Position numbers and translations under genes: made by a program. 6,166 nucleotides of DNA from Chloroflexota bacterium (GTDB lineage: Bacteria > Chloroflexota > Limnocylindria > Limnocylindrales > CSP1-4). A model generated the notes under the pieces. The model saw nothing but the letters and a program-made list of their open reading frames with translations, had not been told where the DNA came from and searched no databases. Where the stretch lies: assembly GCA_021790715.1 (NCBI GenBank), contig JAJYGK010000143.1, positions 1-6,166 of the forward strand. The letters are read 5' to 3'. Positions 1 through 4,691 of this stretch are shown piece after piece; position 1 is the first letter of the stretch; each line of letters starts with the position of its first letter.

Positions 1-10
1 CTGCACGATT

Positions 11-94
11 CGCGGCCGGTACCCGGCCCCGCAACCGCGGCCGGTACCCGGCCCCGCAACCGCGGCCGGTACCCGGCCCCGCAACCGCGGCCGG
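11..94. repeat. 25-bp tandem repeat, three exact copies plus a 9-bp partial copy
   Basis: Three identical 25-bp units occupy 11-35, 36-60 and 61-85, and the first 9 bases recur at 86-94. Each unit contains GGCCGG-TAC-CCGGCC, a perfect 6-bp inverted repeat with a 3-nt loop (14-28, 39-53, 64-78), and ends in CCCCGCAAC. A stray CCCGCAAC recurs at 124-131. The array contains no gene and lies past the 3' end of the minus-strand class V enzyme. It may form serial hairpins in RNA from either strand, or it may be a protein-binding array or a simple slippage product. The repeat is seen directly; any function is inference. Confidence 0.95.
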
Positions 95-107
95 GGAGCC
101 GGCCGCG
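86..107 (-). terminator. 9-bp GC hairpin downstream of the class V PLP gene (possible terminator)
   Basis: CGCGGCCGG (86-94) pairs perfectly with CCGGCCGCG (99-107) around a GGAG loop. It begins about 35 nt past the stop codon of the minus-strand gene at 142. The core stem GGCCGG/CCGGCC is the one found in each unit of the adjacent array, so this is effectively a fourth, diverged hairpin. On the minus strand it is not followed by a U-tract, so it is not a canonical intrinsic terminator. In very GC-rich genomes strong stems without U-tracts are sometimes proposed to terminate or to protect 3' ends. Confidence 0.4.
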
Positions 108-141
108 CCGTCCGGCCATCCGTCCCGCAACCCCCGCCCCT

Positions 142-1419
142 TCAGGAAGCGGCGATCTCGCCGACCCCCTCCACCAGCGCCTCGATCTCGTCGCTCGTGT
201 TGTAGTGCGCCAGCCCCACGCGGACCATGCCGCCCGATTCCGCGAGCCCGAGGGCGCGGATCAGCTCGTACGCGTAGTAGTCGCCGTCCCAGGTGCAGAT
301 GCCGCGCGTTCCCAGCGCACGCGACACGGCCTGCGGGCGGTGCCCCTCGAGCGTGAACGCGACGGTGGGGCAGCGCTCGTCGACGCGGCCCGGGTCCGTG
401 ATGCCGCGGATCCGGAGCCCGCGGATCGCCGAGAGTCCGTCGATCAGCTGCGGGATCAGCGACCGCTCGTACCCACGGATGACGCGCATCGCCGCCTGCA
501 ACCGCTCCCGCCGTCCCTCCGCCGTTCCCGGCTCGCCGGCCGCGCCGCCCCGCGACACCCCGAGCCACTCGAGGTAGCGGAACGTGCCCAGCAGCCCGGC
601 CTGTGCCTCGTGCGCCTGCGTGCCGGTCTCGAGCCGCGACGGGAGCGTGTCCTCCGCCGGCCGGACCTTGTAGACCGGCAGCGCCTCGAGGATCGACCGC
701 CGGCCCCACAGCAGCCCCATGTGCGGGCCGAAGAACTTGTACGGCGAGCAGACCAGGAAGTCGGCGTCGAGGGCGGCCACGTCGATCGGCAGGTGCGGCG
801 CCGCGTGCACGGCGTCGACCCAGACCCGCGCCCCCACGGCATGCGCCGCGTCCGCGATGCGCCGGACCGGGTTGATCGTCCCGACGGCGTTCGACGCGAG
901 GCCGACGGCGACGAGGCGGGTGCGCGGGCCGAGCGCCGCGTCGAGCGATGCCTCGTCGAGCGTGCAGTCGTCCGTCCGCACGTCCACCCACCGGACGACC
1001 ACCCCGCAGTCGTCCTGCAGCGCCAGCCACGGCGCGACGTTGCAGTCGTGGTCGAGCCTGGTCACGACGATCTCGTCTCCGGCCCGCAGGGTCCGCCCGA
1101 TCGCGCGGCTCATGGCGAACGTGATGGAGGTTGCGTTGGCGCCGAAGGCCACCTCGTCGGGCGCGCCGCCCAGGAAGTCCGCCGCCGCGGCGTGCGCCTC
1201 GGCGAGGACCGCGTCGCTCTCCTCGCTGGTCGGGAAGGCGCCGTGCGTGTTCGTGTTGCGCGTGGTCAGGTACTCGCGGATGCCGTCCAGGCATGCGTCG
1301 GGCACCTGCGTGCCGCCCGGCCCGTCCAGGTAGACGACCCGGTGGCCGTCGATCTCGCGGGCCAGGGACGGGAAGCGGCCACGGATGGCACGGACGTCGA
1401 AGTCGGTCGGAGTGGGCAT
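142..1419 (-). CDS. Class V PLP-dependent aminotransferase, cysteine desulfurase-like (VC1184-type subfamily)
   Basis: This 425-residue, fold-type-I PLP enzyme resembles the NifS/SufS superfamily and best fits the VC1184-like group (TIGR01976), whose substrate is not established. Visible landmarks are YLDGPGGTQVP (30-40), TNTHGAF (57-62), DHDCN (123-127), ASNAVGTINPV (175-185), the cofactor-binding DAVH (D202, H205), SPYKFFGPH with Schiff-base lysine K228, and the C-terminal VGLAHYNTSDE (401-411). Where SufS has the GHHCA catalytic-cysteine loop, I read GDYYA (379-383), so canonical cysteine desulfurase activity is doubtful; C375 lies nearby. The ATG at 1419 is chosen because MPTPTDFDVRAIRGRFPSL is the family-like N terminus and a TACACT -10 box lies 7 nt upstream. 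In-frame ATGs at 1485 and 1536 would add non-conserved basic sequence. Length is normal for the family. The gene is divergent from a class III aminotransferase. Confidence 0.9.
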   Translation of the reverse strand: MPTPTDFDVRAIRGRFPSLAREIDGHRVVYLDGPGGTQVPDACLDGIREYLTTRNTNTHGAFPTSEESDAVLAEAHAAAADFLGGAPDEVAFGANATSITFAMSRAIGRTLRAGDEIVVTRLDHDCNVAPWLALQDDCGVVVRWVDVRTDDCTLDEASLDAALGPRTRLVAVGLASNAVGTINPVRRIADAAHAVGARVWVDAVHAAPHLPIDVAALDADFLVCSPYKFFGPHMGLLWGRRSILEALPVYKVRPAEDTLPSRLETGTQAHEAQAGLLGTFRYLEWLGVSRGGAAGEPGTAEGRRERLQAAMRVIRGYERSLIPQLIDGLSAIRGLRIRGITDPGRVDERCPTVAFTLEGHRPQAVSRALGTRGICTWDGDYYAYELIRALGLAESGGMVRVGLAHYNTSDEIEALVEGVGEIAAS

Positions 1420-1426
1420 GGCGCGG

Positions 1427-1432
1427 AGTGTA
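1427..1432 (-). promoter_or_regulatory. Candidate -10 box TACACT for the class V PLP gene (leaderless)
   Basis: On the minus strand TACACT is followed by 7 nt and then the ATG at 1419, so transcription would begin at or next to the A of the start codon. No Shine-Dalgarno sequence is visible upstream of this ATG, which fits a leaderless mRNA. No good -35 hexamer is present at 16-18 bp. Confidence 0.5.
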
Positions 1433-1464
1433 CCGCTGCGCGCCGCGACGCGACCGGACGGCCG

Positions 1465-1483
1465 GCGCCACTCGTGCTGGCGC
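1465..1483. promoter_or_regulatory. Inverted repeat GCGCCA-N7-TGGCGC in the divergent promoter region (possible operator)
   Basis: Perfect 6-bp arms (1465-1470 and 1478-1483) flank a 7-nt spacer, roughly midway between the two divergent -10 boxes (1427-1432 on minus, 1501-1506 on plus). The right arm covers the expected -35 position of the plus-strand promoter. The geometry suits a dimeric regulator controlling both genes, but 6-bp dyads arise often by chance in GC-rich DNA and no regulator gene is in the window. Confidence 0.3.
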
Positions 1484-1500
1484 ATTCGCGCCGAGTACCG

Positions 1501-1506
1501 TAGACT
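1501..1506 (+). promoter_or_regulatory. Candidate -10 box TAGACT for the class III aminotransferase gene
   Basis: TAGACT fits the TANNNT pattern and marks the start of a stretch (about 1501-1590) clearly richer in A and T than its surroundings. The expected -35 position holds TGGCGC (1478-1483), a weak match. Transcription from about 1513 would give a leader of about 70 nt before the ATG at 1584. TTGCCA at 1530-1535 with GCGAAT at 1554-1559 is a second, weaker promoter possibility. Confidence 0.4.
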
Positions 1507-1511
1507 TGCTG

Positions 1512-1521
1512 GCAGATCTGC
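1512..1521. promoter_or_regulatory. Perfect palindrome GCAGATCTGC at the predicted transcription start
   Basis: This 10-bp palindrome begins 5 nt after the TAGACT -10 box, covering about positions +1 to +10 of the predicted transcript, a common repressor-operator location. The half-site GCAGAT recurs at 1563-1568 just before the ribosome binding site. Regulatory function is inferred from position only. Confidence 0.3.
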
Positions 1522-1534
1522 ACGAAAACTTGCC

Positions 1535-1559
1535 ATTCAGCCGTCGATTGGCTGCGAAT
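1535..1559 (+). promoter_or_regulatory. Imperfect hairpin in the leader of the class III aminotransferase gene
   Basis: CAGCC (1538-1542) pairs with GGCTG (1550-1554) around a 7-nt loop. The stem can extend with ATT (1535-1537) against AAT (1557-1559) across a 2-nt bulge. It sits 11 nt upstream of the AGGTGA ribosome binding site. It does not resemble any riboswitch I know and may simply be the dyad of a DNA-binding protein. Confidence 0.25.
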
Positions 1560-1570
1560 CTCGCAGATGC

Positions 1571-1576
1571 AGGTGA
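1571..1576 (+). promoter_or_regulatory. Ribosome binding site AGGTGA deciding the start at 1584
   Basis: AGGTGA complements the anti-Shine-Dalgarno end of 16S rRNA and lies 7 nt before the ATG at 1584. It is a strong ribosome binding site and fixes the start within a much longer open frame that extends upstream through the divergent region. Confidence 0.75.
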
Positions 1577-1583
1577 AACCATC

Positions 1584-3026
1584 ATGGCGATCGACAACCC
1601 GCCCTCGTCGTCGAGCACCAGGCCGGCCGCCGTGCCGGCCGCCGGAGCGGATGCCGGACTGCGCGGGCAGGCTGCCGTCACCCCGGCGGATGCGGATGCC
1701 GCCTCCCGTCCCGCGCTCTCTCGCCGCCGCCAGCTCGAGACCTGGCGGCGCGCGTCGAAGGTCCTGCCGGGTGGGACGAACTCGAACTTCCGGGCCTGGG
1801 GCGAGCAGACGGTCTACGTCGATCGCGGGAAGGGCGGGCGCATCTGGGACGCGGATGGCAACGAGTTCGTCGACCTGCGCATGGGGTACGGGCCCGTCAT
1901 CCTCGGCCACGCCGACCCGCGCGTCGACGACGCGGTGAACGAGCGGATGCGCCGGGGCGTCAGCTTCTCGCTGACCTCGGAGGACGAGGTCCGCGTCGCG
2001 GAGCTGATCGCGGAGATGACGTTCTGCGAGATGGCCCGCATGACCGTCTCGGGGACCGAGGCGACCATGCACGCGATCCGCGTCGCGCGCGGGTTCACGC
2101 GACGGGACAAGATCGTCAAGTTCGAGGGGCAGTACCACGGCGTCCACGACTACGCGCTGATCAGCGTGCTGCCGAACGACGTGTCGGCGCTCGGCGACCG
2201 CGACAACCCCGTCCGGCTGGCCTGGGGGCGTGGCATCCCGCAGGCGATCACGCAGACGGTCATCCCCGCGCCGTACAACGATCTCGCGACGCTCCGGCGC
2301 GTGTTCGAGCGCGAGGGAGATGACATTGCCGCCGTCCTCATCGAACCCGTCCTCGGCAATGCGCAGGGCATCCTGCCGGGCGAGGGGTTCCTCCAGGGCG
2401 TTCGCGACATCACGCGCGAGTTCGGCGCGCTGCTCATCTTCGACGAGGTCAAGACCGGCTTCCGCTTCGCGCCGGGCGGGGCCGCCGAGTACTTCGGCGT
2501 CACCCCGGACCTGGCCACGTACGCCAAGGCGATGGGCAACGGCTATCCCGCGGCCGCGTTCGGCGGACGGCGGGACGTCATGAGCGTCCTGCCGGACCAC
2601 GTGAGCCACGGCGGGACCTACGCCGGCAACCGCGTCGCCGCCGCCGCGGCGGTCGCGACCCTGACGATCCTGCGGGAGACCGATGCCCTCGAGACGATCC
2701 GGCGGACGGGCGAGCGGATGCAGCAGGGGCTCGGCGAGGTGATCTCGCGACGCGGCCTGCCGCACGTGTTCACCGGCCACCCCGCGATGTTCGGGGTGAT
2801 GTTCGCGGAGCGGATGCCGAACGACTACCGCGGCTGGGCGCAGACCGACCATGAGCTGTACGACGCCGTCGCGGCCGGCATGATCCGGCGCGGCGCCATG
2901 CCGGAGCCCGACTCTCGCGAGCCGTGGTTCGTGTGCGAGGCACACGCCGCCGACGATTCGGTCGACCGCGTCGTGGCGACCTTCGCAGCGGCCCTGGACG
3001 AGGCCCTGGAGGCCCGGGCGGGCTGA
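1584..3026 (+). CDS. Class III PLP aminotransferase, glutamate-1-semialdehyde 2,1-aminomutase-like
   Basis: This 480-residue cytosolic PLP enzyme is of the HemL-like (GSA aminomutase) branch of class III aminotransferases. Landmarks are VLPGGTNSNFR (60-70), DADGNEFVDLRMGYGPVILGH (89-109), the phosphate-binding SGTEATM (156-162), KFEGQYHGVHD (179-189), IFDEVKTGFR (285-294; D287 expected to bind the pyridine nitrogen), TPDLATYAKAMGNGYP (307-322; K315 the Schiff-base lysine), FGGRRDVM (326-333) and HGGTYAGN (342-349). True HemL usually has about 430 residues. The excess here is an Ala/Pro/Ser-rich, probably disordered N terminus of about 45 residues, retained because the ATG has a strong AGGTGA site. 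No other tetrapyrrole gene is nearby, and members of this branch also include transaminases acting on other amino acids, so a haem role is not assumed. It is transcribed divergently from a class V PLP enzyme. Confidence 0.9.
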   Translation: MAIDNPPSSSSTRPAAVPAAGADAGLRGQAAVTPADADAASRPALSRRRQLETWRRASKVLPGGTNSNFRAWGEQTVYVDRGKGGRIWDADGNEFVDLRMGYGPVILGHADPRVDDAVNERMRRGVSFSLTSEDEVRVAELIAEMTFCEMARMTVSGTEATMHAIRVARGFTRRDKIVKFEGQYHGVHDYALISVLPNDVSALGDRDNPVRLAWGRGIPQAITQTVIPAPYNDLATLRRVFEREGDDIAAVLIEPVLGNAQGILPGEGFLQGVRDITREFGALLIFDEVKTGFRFAPGGAAEYFGVTPDLATYAKAMGNGYPAAAFGGRRDVMSVLPDHVSHGGTYAGNRVAAAAAVATLTILRETDALETIRRTGERMQQGLGEVISRRGLPHVFTGHPAMFGVMFAERMPNDYRGWAQTDHELYDAVAAGMIRRGAMPEPDSREPWFVCEAHAADDSVDRVVATFAAALDEALEARAG

Positions 3027-3129
3027 TCTTCCCGGATCCGGCCGTCGTCGCGACCGTCGCTCGCGACCGTCGCCTTCGCACCGCCCTCCCGGGCACGATG
3101 TGGTCCGGCGCGCACGTCCCCCGTCGCGC
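3027..3129 (+). other. Intergenic region with no gene; short palindrome and 13-bp duplication
   Basis: No coding region is supported between the aminotransferase stop and the next promoter. The stretch contains the 10-bp palindrome CCGGATCCGG (3032-3041) just past the stop codon and a perfect 13-bp tandem duplication (3048-3073, listed separately). No stem followed by a T-tract is present, so I cannot place an intrinsic terminator. Confidence 0.6.
3048..3073. repeat. Perfect 13-bp tandem duplication TCGCGACCGTCGC x2
   Basis: The same 13 bases occur back to back at 3048-3060 and 3061-3073 in non-coding DNA upstream of the SRPBCC gene. The unit contains TCGCGA, a 6-bp palindrome. It lies about 57 bp upstream of the TACAGT -10 box, so it could be a paired activator site, or simply a recent slippage event. 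Confidence 0.9.
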
Positions 3130-3135
3130 TACAGT
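3130..3135 (+). promoter_or_regulatory. Candidate -10 box TACAGT for the SRPBCC gene
   Basis: TACAGT lies 25 nt before the ATG at 3161. A start about 7 nt downstream gives a leader of about 19 nt, just enough for the GGAGGG ribosome binding site at 3151-3156. The -35 region is poor. It has the same TACANT form as the -10 candidates at 1427-1432 (minus) and 4680-4685. Confidence 0.5.
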
Positions 3136-3150
3136 GCATGCGACCAGCCG

Positions 3151-3156
3151 GGAGGG
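3151..3156 (+). promoter_or_regulatory. Ribosome binding site GGAGGG for the SRPBCC gene
   Basis: GGAGGG lies 4 nt before the ATG at 3161. The spacing is slightly short but the complementarity is strong, and it selects this ATG over the frame's upstream extension. Confidence 0.65.
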
Positions 3157-3160
3157 ATGC

Positions 3161-3628
3161 ATGCACGCCGAGGGCAGCCTGGAGATCGCTGCGCCGAACG
3201 ACGCGACCTGGGACGCGCTCACCGATCCCGACGTGCTCGTCGCATGCGTCCCCGGCGGGTCGGCGGTGTCGATCGAGCGATCCGGGCCGTCGAGCCTCAC
3301 CCTGCGGGGACGGATCGGCCAGGGGCTGCTGAGCCTGCCGGCCCAGGGCCAGGTCGAACTGTCCGGGCTGGAGCGGCCGTCCGGCGCGGAGGCGCGCCTC
3401 ACGGCCGGCCTCGCCGGCACCTCGTTCGAGGCGGCGGTCGCGCTCGCGCTGACCGCCCTCCAGCCGGACCTGACCCGGGTCGCGTGGACGGCGGACGCGT
3501 CCGTGGCGGGGCCGCTGGCGGGGATGGCCGCACCCTACCTGGATCGCGACGGTCCCGGCGTGATCGCCCGGACGCTCGACTGCGTGAAATGCCGGCTCGA
3601 ATCGGAGCCCGGGCCGCAGGCATCGTGA
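3161..3628 (+). CDS. SRPBCC-fold protein, CoxG-like (carbon monoxide dehydrogenase subunit G family)
   Basis: This 155-residue single-domain protein has the START/SRPBCC lipid-binding-like fold. The N terminus EGSLEIAAPNDATWDALTDP (4-23) is the typical first strand and helix, followed by VLVACVPGG (25-33), matching the D-P-x-x-L-x-x-C-x-P-G signature of CoxG proteins. The C-terminal DASVAGPLAGMAAPYLD and the following helix match the family's G-x-L-A-x-h-G pattern. CoxG assists assembly or membrane recruitment of molybdenum-containing CO dehydrogenase, but no coxM, coxS or coxL gene is in this window, so the partner is unknown. The start is set by GGAGGG plus the family-like N terminus. The length is normal for the family, with a slightly short C terminus. 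The stop codon lies inside a 24-bp tandem repeat. It is probably co-transcribed with the MscS-type gene 91 nt downstream. Confidence 0.8.
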   Translation: MHAEGSLEIAAPNDATWDALTDPDVLVACVPGGSAVSIERSGPSSLTLRGRIGQGLLSLPAQGQVELSGLERPSGAEARLTAGLAGTSFEAAVALALTALQPDLTRVAWTADASVAGPLAGMAAPYLDRDGPGVIARTLDCVKCRLESEPGPQAS

Positions 3629-3695
3629 GGCACCGGAGTGGGCGTGGCGTGAGGAACGGCAGTGGGCGTGTCGTGACGCACCGGGGCGGGCGCGT
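3624..3695. repeat. Degenerate 24-bp tandem repeat, three copies, containing the SRPBCC stop codon
   Basis: Units at 3624-3647, 3648-3671 and 3672-3695 share the pattern CGTGA-N-G-N-AC-N-G-N-G-N-GGGCGNG. Because 24 is a multiple of three, the TGA of unit 1, which is the SRPBCC stop (3626-3628), is repeated in the same frame at 3650-3652 and 3674-3676, giving three in-frame stops. The copies differ by several substitutions, so the duplication is not recent. It fills most of the gap before the MscS-type gene. Confidence 0.85.
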
Positions 3696-3708
3696 CCTGC
3701 GCGGGAGC

Positions 3709-3712
3709 AGGA
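3709..3712 (+). promoter_or_regulatory. Ribosome binding site AGGA for the MscS-type gene
   Basis: AGGA lies 7 nt before the GTG at 3720, with GGGAG a little further upstream (3703-3707). It supports the GTG start, which also gives a plausible short N terminus before the first membrane helix. Confidence 0.5.
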
Positions 3713-3719
3713 TCGCGCC

Positions 3720-4646
3720 GTGAACGTCCAGGATCTGCCGGGCTACGGGCTCTTCGTCGGCCCGAGACCGGTCGCGGGCGAGCTGGCGCTGCTGATCGCT
3801 GCGACCATCGCGGCACTGTGGCTCGCCGGGCGCCTCGTGCGCCGCACGGTACGCGCGCTCGTCGACCGCGAGGCGACCGAGGGCACGGCGCAGGAACTGT
3901 CGGCGATCGAGCTGCGCAAACGGCGCGAGACGCTGGAGTCCCTCGCCGACGGGATCGTGCGCGCGCTGATCCTGATCATCGCGTTCGTCATGGCCCTCGA
4001 CAAGCTGGGCCTGAACGTCGGGCCGGCGATCGCGGGGTTGGGCGTGGTGGGCGTCGCGCTCGGGTTCGGCGCCCAGAGCCTGGTCAAGGACTACCTGGCC
4101 GGAACCTTCATCCTGATCGAGAACCACTACTCGAAGGGTGACGTCGTGAAGATCGCGGACGTGACCGGGACGGTGGAGGACTTCACGCTCCGCCGCACGA
4201 CCCTGCGGGACATGGACGGCACCGTCCACACGGTCCCGAACGGGCTGATCGGCGTCACCAGCAACATGACCCGCGTCTGGGGCCGCATCAACGTCGACGT
4301 CACCGTGGCGTACGGGTCCGACATCGACAAGGTCGTCGACGTGCTCAACGAGGTGGGCCGCCGGATGGCGGACGACGCGACGTGGAAGCGACGGGTGCTC
4401 GAGGCACCGCGCGTGGAGCGCGTGGAGGCGCTCAGCGACTTCGGCGTGACGCTGAAGGTCCTCGGCACGGTCCGCGCCGGGGACCGCTGGGCCGCGGCCG
4501 GCGAGCTGCGCAAGCGGGTCCTGGCCGCCTTCAAGACCCACCAGATCCAGATGCCCGGGGCGCAGCGCGTGTTCGTGGCGCACAACGGTCAGCCACCGGC
4601 CGGAGCGGCCCCGACGGATCAGGACCTGGCGGCCGGCGCCGACTGA
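3720..4646 (+). CDS. MscS-family small-conductance mechanosensitive ion channel
   Basis: This 308-residue inner-membrane channel opens under membrane tension to release solutes during hypo-osmotic shock; MscS channels are homoheptamers. Predicted membrane segments are about residues 21-42, 78-96 and the pore-lining TM3 at about 101-130, which is rich in Gly and Ala (GPAIAGLGVVGVALGFGAQS, 101-120). TM3 runs into the signature DYLAGTFILIEN and GDVV (140-143). The beta domain follows, with EDFTLRRTTLRDMDGTVHTV (153-172) and VPNGLI (172-177), then the cytosolic alpha/beta domain to about residue 287 and a polar Pro/Ala tail. Size and topology are close to E. coli MscS (286 residues). The start is GTG with AGGA 7 nt upstream. 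No separate promoter is visible, so it is probably co-transcribed with the SRPBCC gene. Confidence 0.93.
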   Translation: MNVQDLPGYGLFVGPRPVAGELALLIAATIAALWLAGRLVRRTVRALVDREATEGTAQELSAIELRKRRETLESLADGIVRALILIIAFVMALDKLGLNVGPAIAGLGVVGVALGFGAQSLVKDYLAGTFILIENHYSKGDVVKIADVTGTVEDFTLRRTTLRDMDGTVHTVPNGLIGVTSNMTRVWGRINVDVTVAYGSDIDKVVDVLNEVGRRMADDATWKRRVLEAPRVERVEALSDFGVTLKVLGTVRAGDRWAAAGELRKRVLAAFKTHQIQMPGAQRVFVAHNGQPPAGAAPTDQDLAAGAD

Positions 4647-4679
4647 TTCCTGATCAGTCCGCTGTAAGGAATGCCGCCC

Positions 4680-4685
4680 TACAAT
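4680..4685 (+). promoter_or_regulatory. -10 box TACAAT driving a leaderless GTG gene
   Basis: TACAAT matches the consensus TATAAT at five of six positions. Six bases separate it from the GTG at 4692, so the predicted transcription start falls on the start codon. The match and spacing argue for the GTG at 4692 over the ATG at 4671, which would lie upstream of the transcript. No convincing -35 hexamer is seen. Confidence 0.6.
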
Positions 4686-4691
4686 GCCCCC

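Noticed and set aside
11..94. CRISPR array
   Set aside because: The 25-bp units are directly adjacent with no variable spacers and no cas genes are present. This is a simple tandem repeat.
124..141. G-rich runs on the minus strand just past the class V stop codon (possible G-quadruplex)
   Set aside because: Only three runs of three or more G are close together (GGGG, GGGGG, GGG). A fourth is missing nearby, so a stable three-tetrad quadruplex is not supported.
205..1503. A 432-codon plus-strand open frame antisense to the class V PLP enzyme
   Set aside because: It is opposite a gene with clear PLP motifs. The translation is Arg/Asp/Val low-complexity with no start signals.
1266..2945. A 559-codon minus-strand open frame antisense to the class III aminotransferase
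   Set aside because: It crosses the divergent promoter region and the well-conserved aminotransferase. The composition is Arg-rich and no family motif is visible.
1584..3026. Assignment of the aminotransferase as true hemL
   Set aside because: Motifs fit the GSA-aminomutase branch, but there is no tetrapyrrole gene nearby, the protein is longer than usual, and the branch includes other transaminases, so a symbol is not justified.
3535..3816. A minus-strand 93-codon frame reading an 8-residue repeat through the 24-bp array
   Set aside because: The repeat peptide is an automatic result of the 24-bp period. The frame lies over the ends of two solid genes and has no ribosome binding site or promoter.
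4646..4672. Terminator between the MscS-type gene and the next gene (ATTCC at 4646-4650 against GGAAT at 4668-4672, with CTGATCAG at 4650-4657)
   Set aside because: The outer arms are only 5 bp with a long loop, the inner element is a short palindrome, and there is no T-tract.
4671..4691. Alternative ATG start at 4671 for the two-repeat protein
   Set aside because: It lies upstream of the TACAAT -10 box that best explains the transcript. It would add only 7 residues, although a good-looking AAGGA sits immediately before it with too little spacing.
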